64,000 nucleotides of DNA from Nitrospirota bacterium (lineage in GTDB: Bacteria > Nitrospirota > Nitrospiria > Nitrospirales > Nitrospiraceae): NCBI GenBank assembly GCA_026387665.1, contig JAPLLG010000003.1, positions 124,001 to 188,000 of the forward strand, read 5' to 3'. The notes below the pieces were generated by a model that saw nothing but the letters and a program-made list of their open reading frames with translations, had not been told where the DNA came from and searched no databases. The position numbers were made by a program, and so were the translations under genes. Each line of letters opens with the position of its first letter. Position 1 is the first letter of the stretch. Shown here in pieces: positions 63,158-64,000 of this stretch.

Positions 63158-63642
63158 AAATTGGCATCTATCCAGGAACCTTCGATCCCATTACCCACGG
63201 GCACACAGACATCATCACCCGAAGTTTGAAGGTGTTTGATAAAGTGGTGGTCGCCGTCGCGCCGAATCCGGCCAAGCATCCGCTCTTCACGCTAACCGAA
63301 CGGCTGGAGATGATCCGGGTCGTGACGCAGGAGATCCAAGGGGTGGAAGTCACCCACTTCGACGGCCTGCTGGTGGACTATGTCCAACGCTACGGGGCCC
63401 ATGCAATTATCCGGGGGTTGCGGGCTATCTCAGACTTCGAGCATGAGTTTCAGATGGCCCTCATCAATCGCAAAATCGCCAAACAGGTCGAAACGGTCTT
63501 CCTCATGCCCAGCGAGGAATATTCCTATTTATCCTCCACCATCATTAAAGACGTGGCCACCCATGGCGGGGCGCTCACGGAATTCCTGCATCCAGAAGTC
63601 GCACGCCGGCTGCAGGAACGAATCAGGAGTTTGAAAACATGA
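63154..63642 (+). CDS. coaD: Phosphopantetheine adenylyltransferase
   Basis: A 162-residue nucleotidyltransferase making dephospho-CoA. It has IGIYPGTFDPITHGHTDII with the HxGH motif, ALINRKIAKQVETVFLMPS and YSYLSSTIIKDVATHGG (ISSTxxR-like). It and coaBC together supply two of the CoA steps in the window. Its stop overlaps the next start (ATGA). Confidence 0.95.
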   Translation: MKIGIYPGTFDPITHGHTDIITRSLKVFDKVVVAVAPNPAKHPLFTLTERLEMIRVVTQEIQGVEVTHFDGLLVDYVQRYGAHAIIRGLRAISDFEHEFQMALINRKIAKQVETVFLMPSEEYSYLSSTIIKDVATHGGALTEFLHPEVARRLQERIRSLKT

Positions 63643-64000
63643 AGCTTGCTGCACGTGCAGGGCGGATCGCCCCTTCCCCGACTTTGGCCATGGCGGCCAC
63701 CGCAAAAGCCATGGCGGCCCGCGGAATCGACGTCGCCGACTTTTCGTCCGGGGAGCCGGACTTTGACACGCCGGAACCGGTGAAAGCCGCGGCGGAAGCC
63801 GCGATTCGCGCCGGGTTCACCAAATACACGCCCTCGTCCGGCATCGATGAACTGCGCCAGGCGATTATCGACAAGCTGCAGACCGAGCAAGGGCTACAGT
63901 ACGAGAAGTCTCAAGTGCTAGTCTCCTGCGGCGCCAAACATTCGCTCTACAACCTGGCCGAAGCGCTCCTCGAAGCAGGCGACGAGCTCATCATTCCCGT
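63639..64000 (+). CDS. Class I aminotransferase (aspartate aminotransferase-like), partial at right edge
   Basis: The first 120 residues of a PLP-dependent fold type I aminotransferase: MKLAARAGRIAPSPTLAMAATAKAM, FSSGEPDFDTPEPVKAAAEAAIRAGFTKYTPSSGIDELR, VLVSCGAKHSLYNLAEALLEAGDELIIP. This matches the AspC Igamma subgroup opening. The catalytic Lys lies beyond the window. Confidence 0.85.
   Translation, partial: MKLAARAGRIAPSPTLAMAATAKAMAARGIDVADFSSGEPDFDTPEPVKAAAEAAIRAGFTKYTPSSGIDELRQAIIDKLQTEQGLQYEKSQVLVSCGAKHSLYNLAEALLEAGDELIIP

Overview
The window reads as a bacterial chromosome segment of roughly 58-60% GC (my estimate). Gene content and gene style suggest Nitrospira or a close relative (Nitrospirota): citrate synthase, class II fumarase and a ferredoxin/NADP reductase-like flavoprotein in a row, the gmk-rpoZ-coaBC block, the aroQ-efp-accB-accC block, and AT-poor intergenic DNA full of short repeats. 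This is inference; no rRNA or nitrite-oxidation gene is present to prove it, and I see no tRNA.

Layout. 1-2750: one minus-strand reading frame fuses a DUF255 thioredoxin-like protein to an aldo/keto reductase and runs off the left edge. 2.9-12.2 kb: a small Lys-rich secreted repeat protein, a J-domain-like protein, RNase D, an ArsC-like protein, central carbon genes (gltA, fumC, an Fpr/GltD-like reductase), Hsp20 and NAD kinase. 12.4-26.9 kb: core housekeeping genes (clpC, tsaD, hflX, nth, yicC, gmk, rpoZ, coaBC, a TPR protein, aroQ, efp, accB, accC, thiE, bioD). 27-36 kb: a short-chain dehydrogenase, a secreted protein, putA, an acyl-CoA desaturase, an Mrp-type ATPase, a Rieske protein and lipA.

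36-53.5 kb is an accessory island. It holds three type II toxin-antitoxin (TA) loci with readable promoters, one of them with a frameshifted toxin, plus a hicBA pair without a clear promoter and an orphan antitoxin. It also holds remnants of a type III-like restriction enzyme and a Fic protein, and a type I restriction-modification (RM) locus with the order hsdR-hsdS-[TIR-like/TPR protein]-[hsdM 5' fragment]-[HEPN-like protein]-hsdM-[UPF0149]-[hsdM 3' fragment]. The hsdM fragments flanking the inserted genes suggest cassette-like acquisition. The TIR-like and HEPN-like proteins are candidate abortive-infection effectors tied to the RM system; this is the best candidate for an undescribed system. 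A second hflX lies just beyond it.

The island is also studded with a dispersed repeat whose arms are degenerate TCTGGT-type repeats. These arms face each other across a conserved core (consensus GGTGAGGTTTTCGGTCCGGCC), so each element could fold as a long hairpin. Two other repeat families are present: a ~123-bp inverted repeat that begins directly after a TAA stop codon in both copies, and a GCTATACGCTCTTC-type element, one copy of which lies inside the 5' end of lipA.

53.5-64 kb: phosphoglucomutase, a lone CzcA/CusA-type RND pump, an RCK_C-domain protein, an HtrA/DegP-like protease, RadC, a small zinc-ribbon protein, rsmD, coaD and the start of a class I aminotransferase cut by the right edge.
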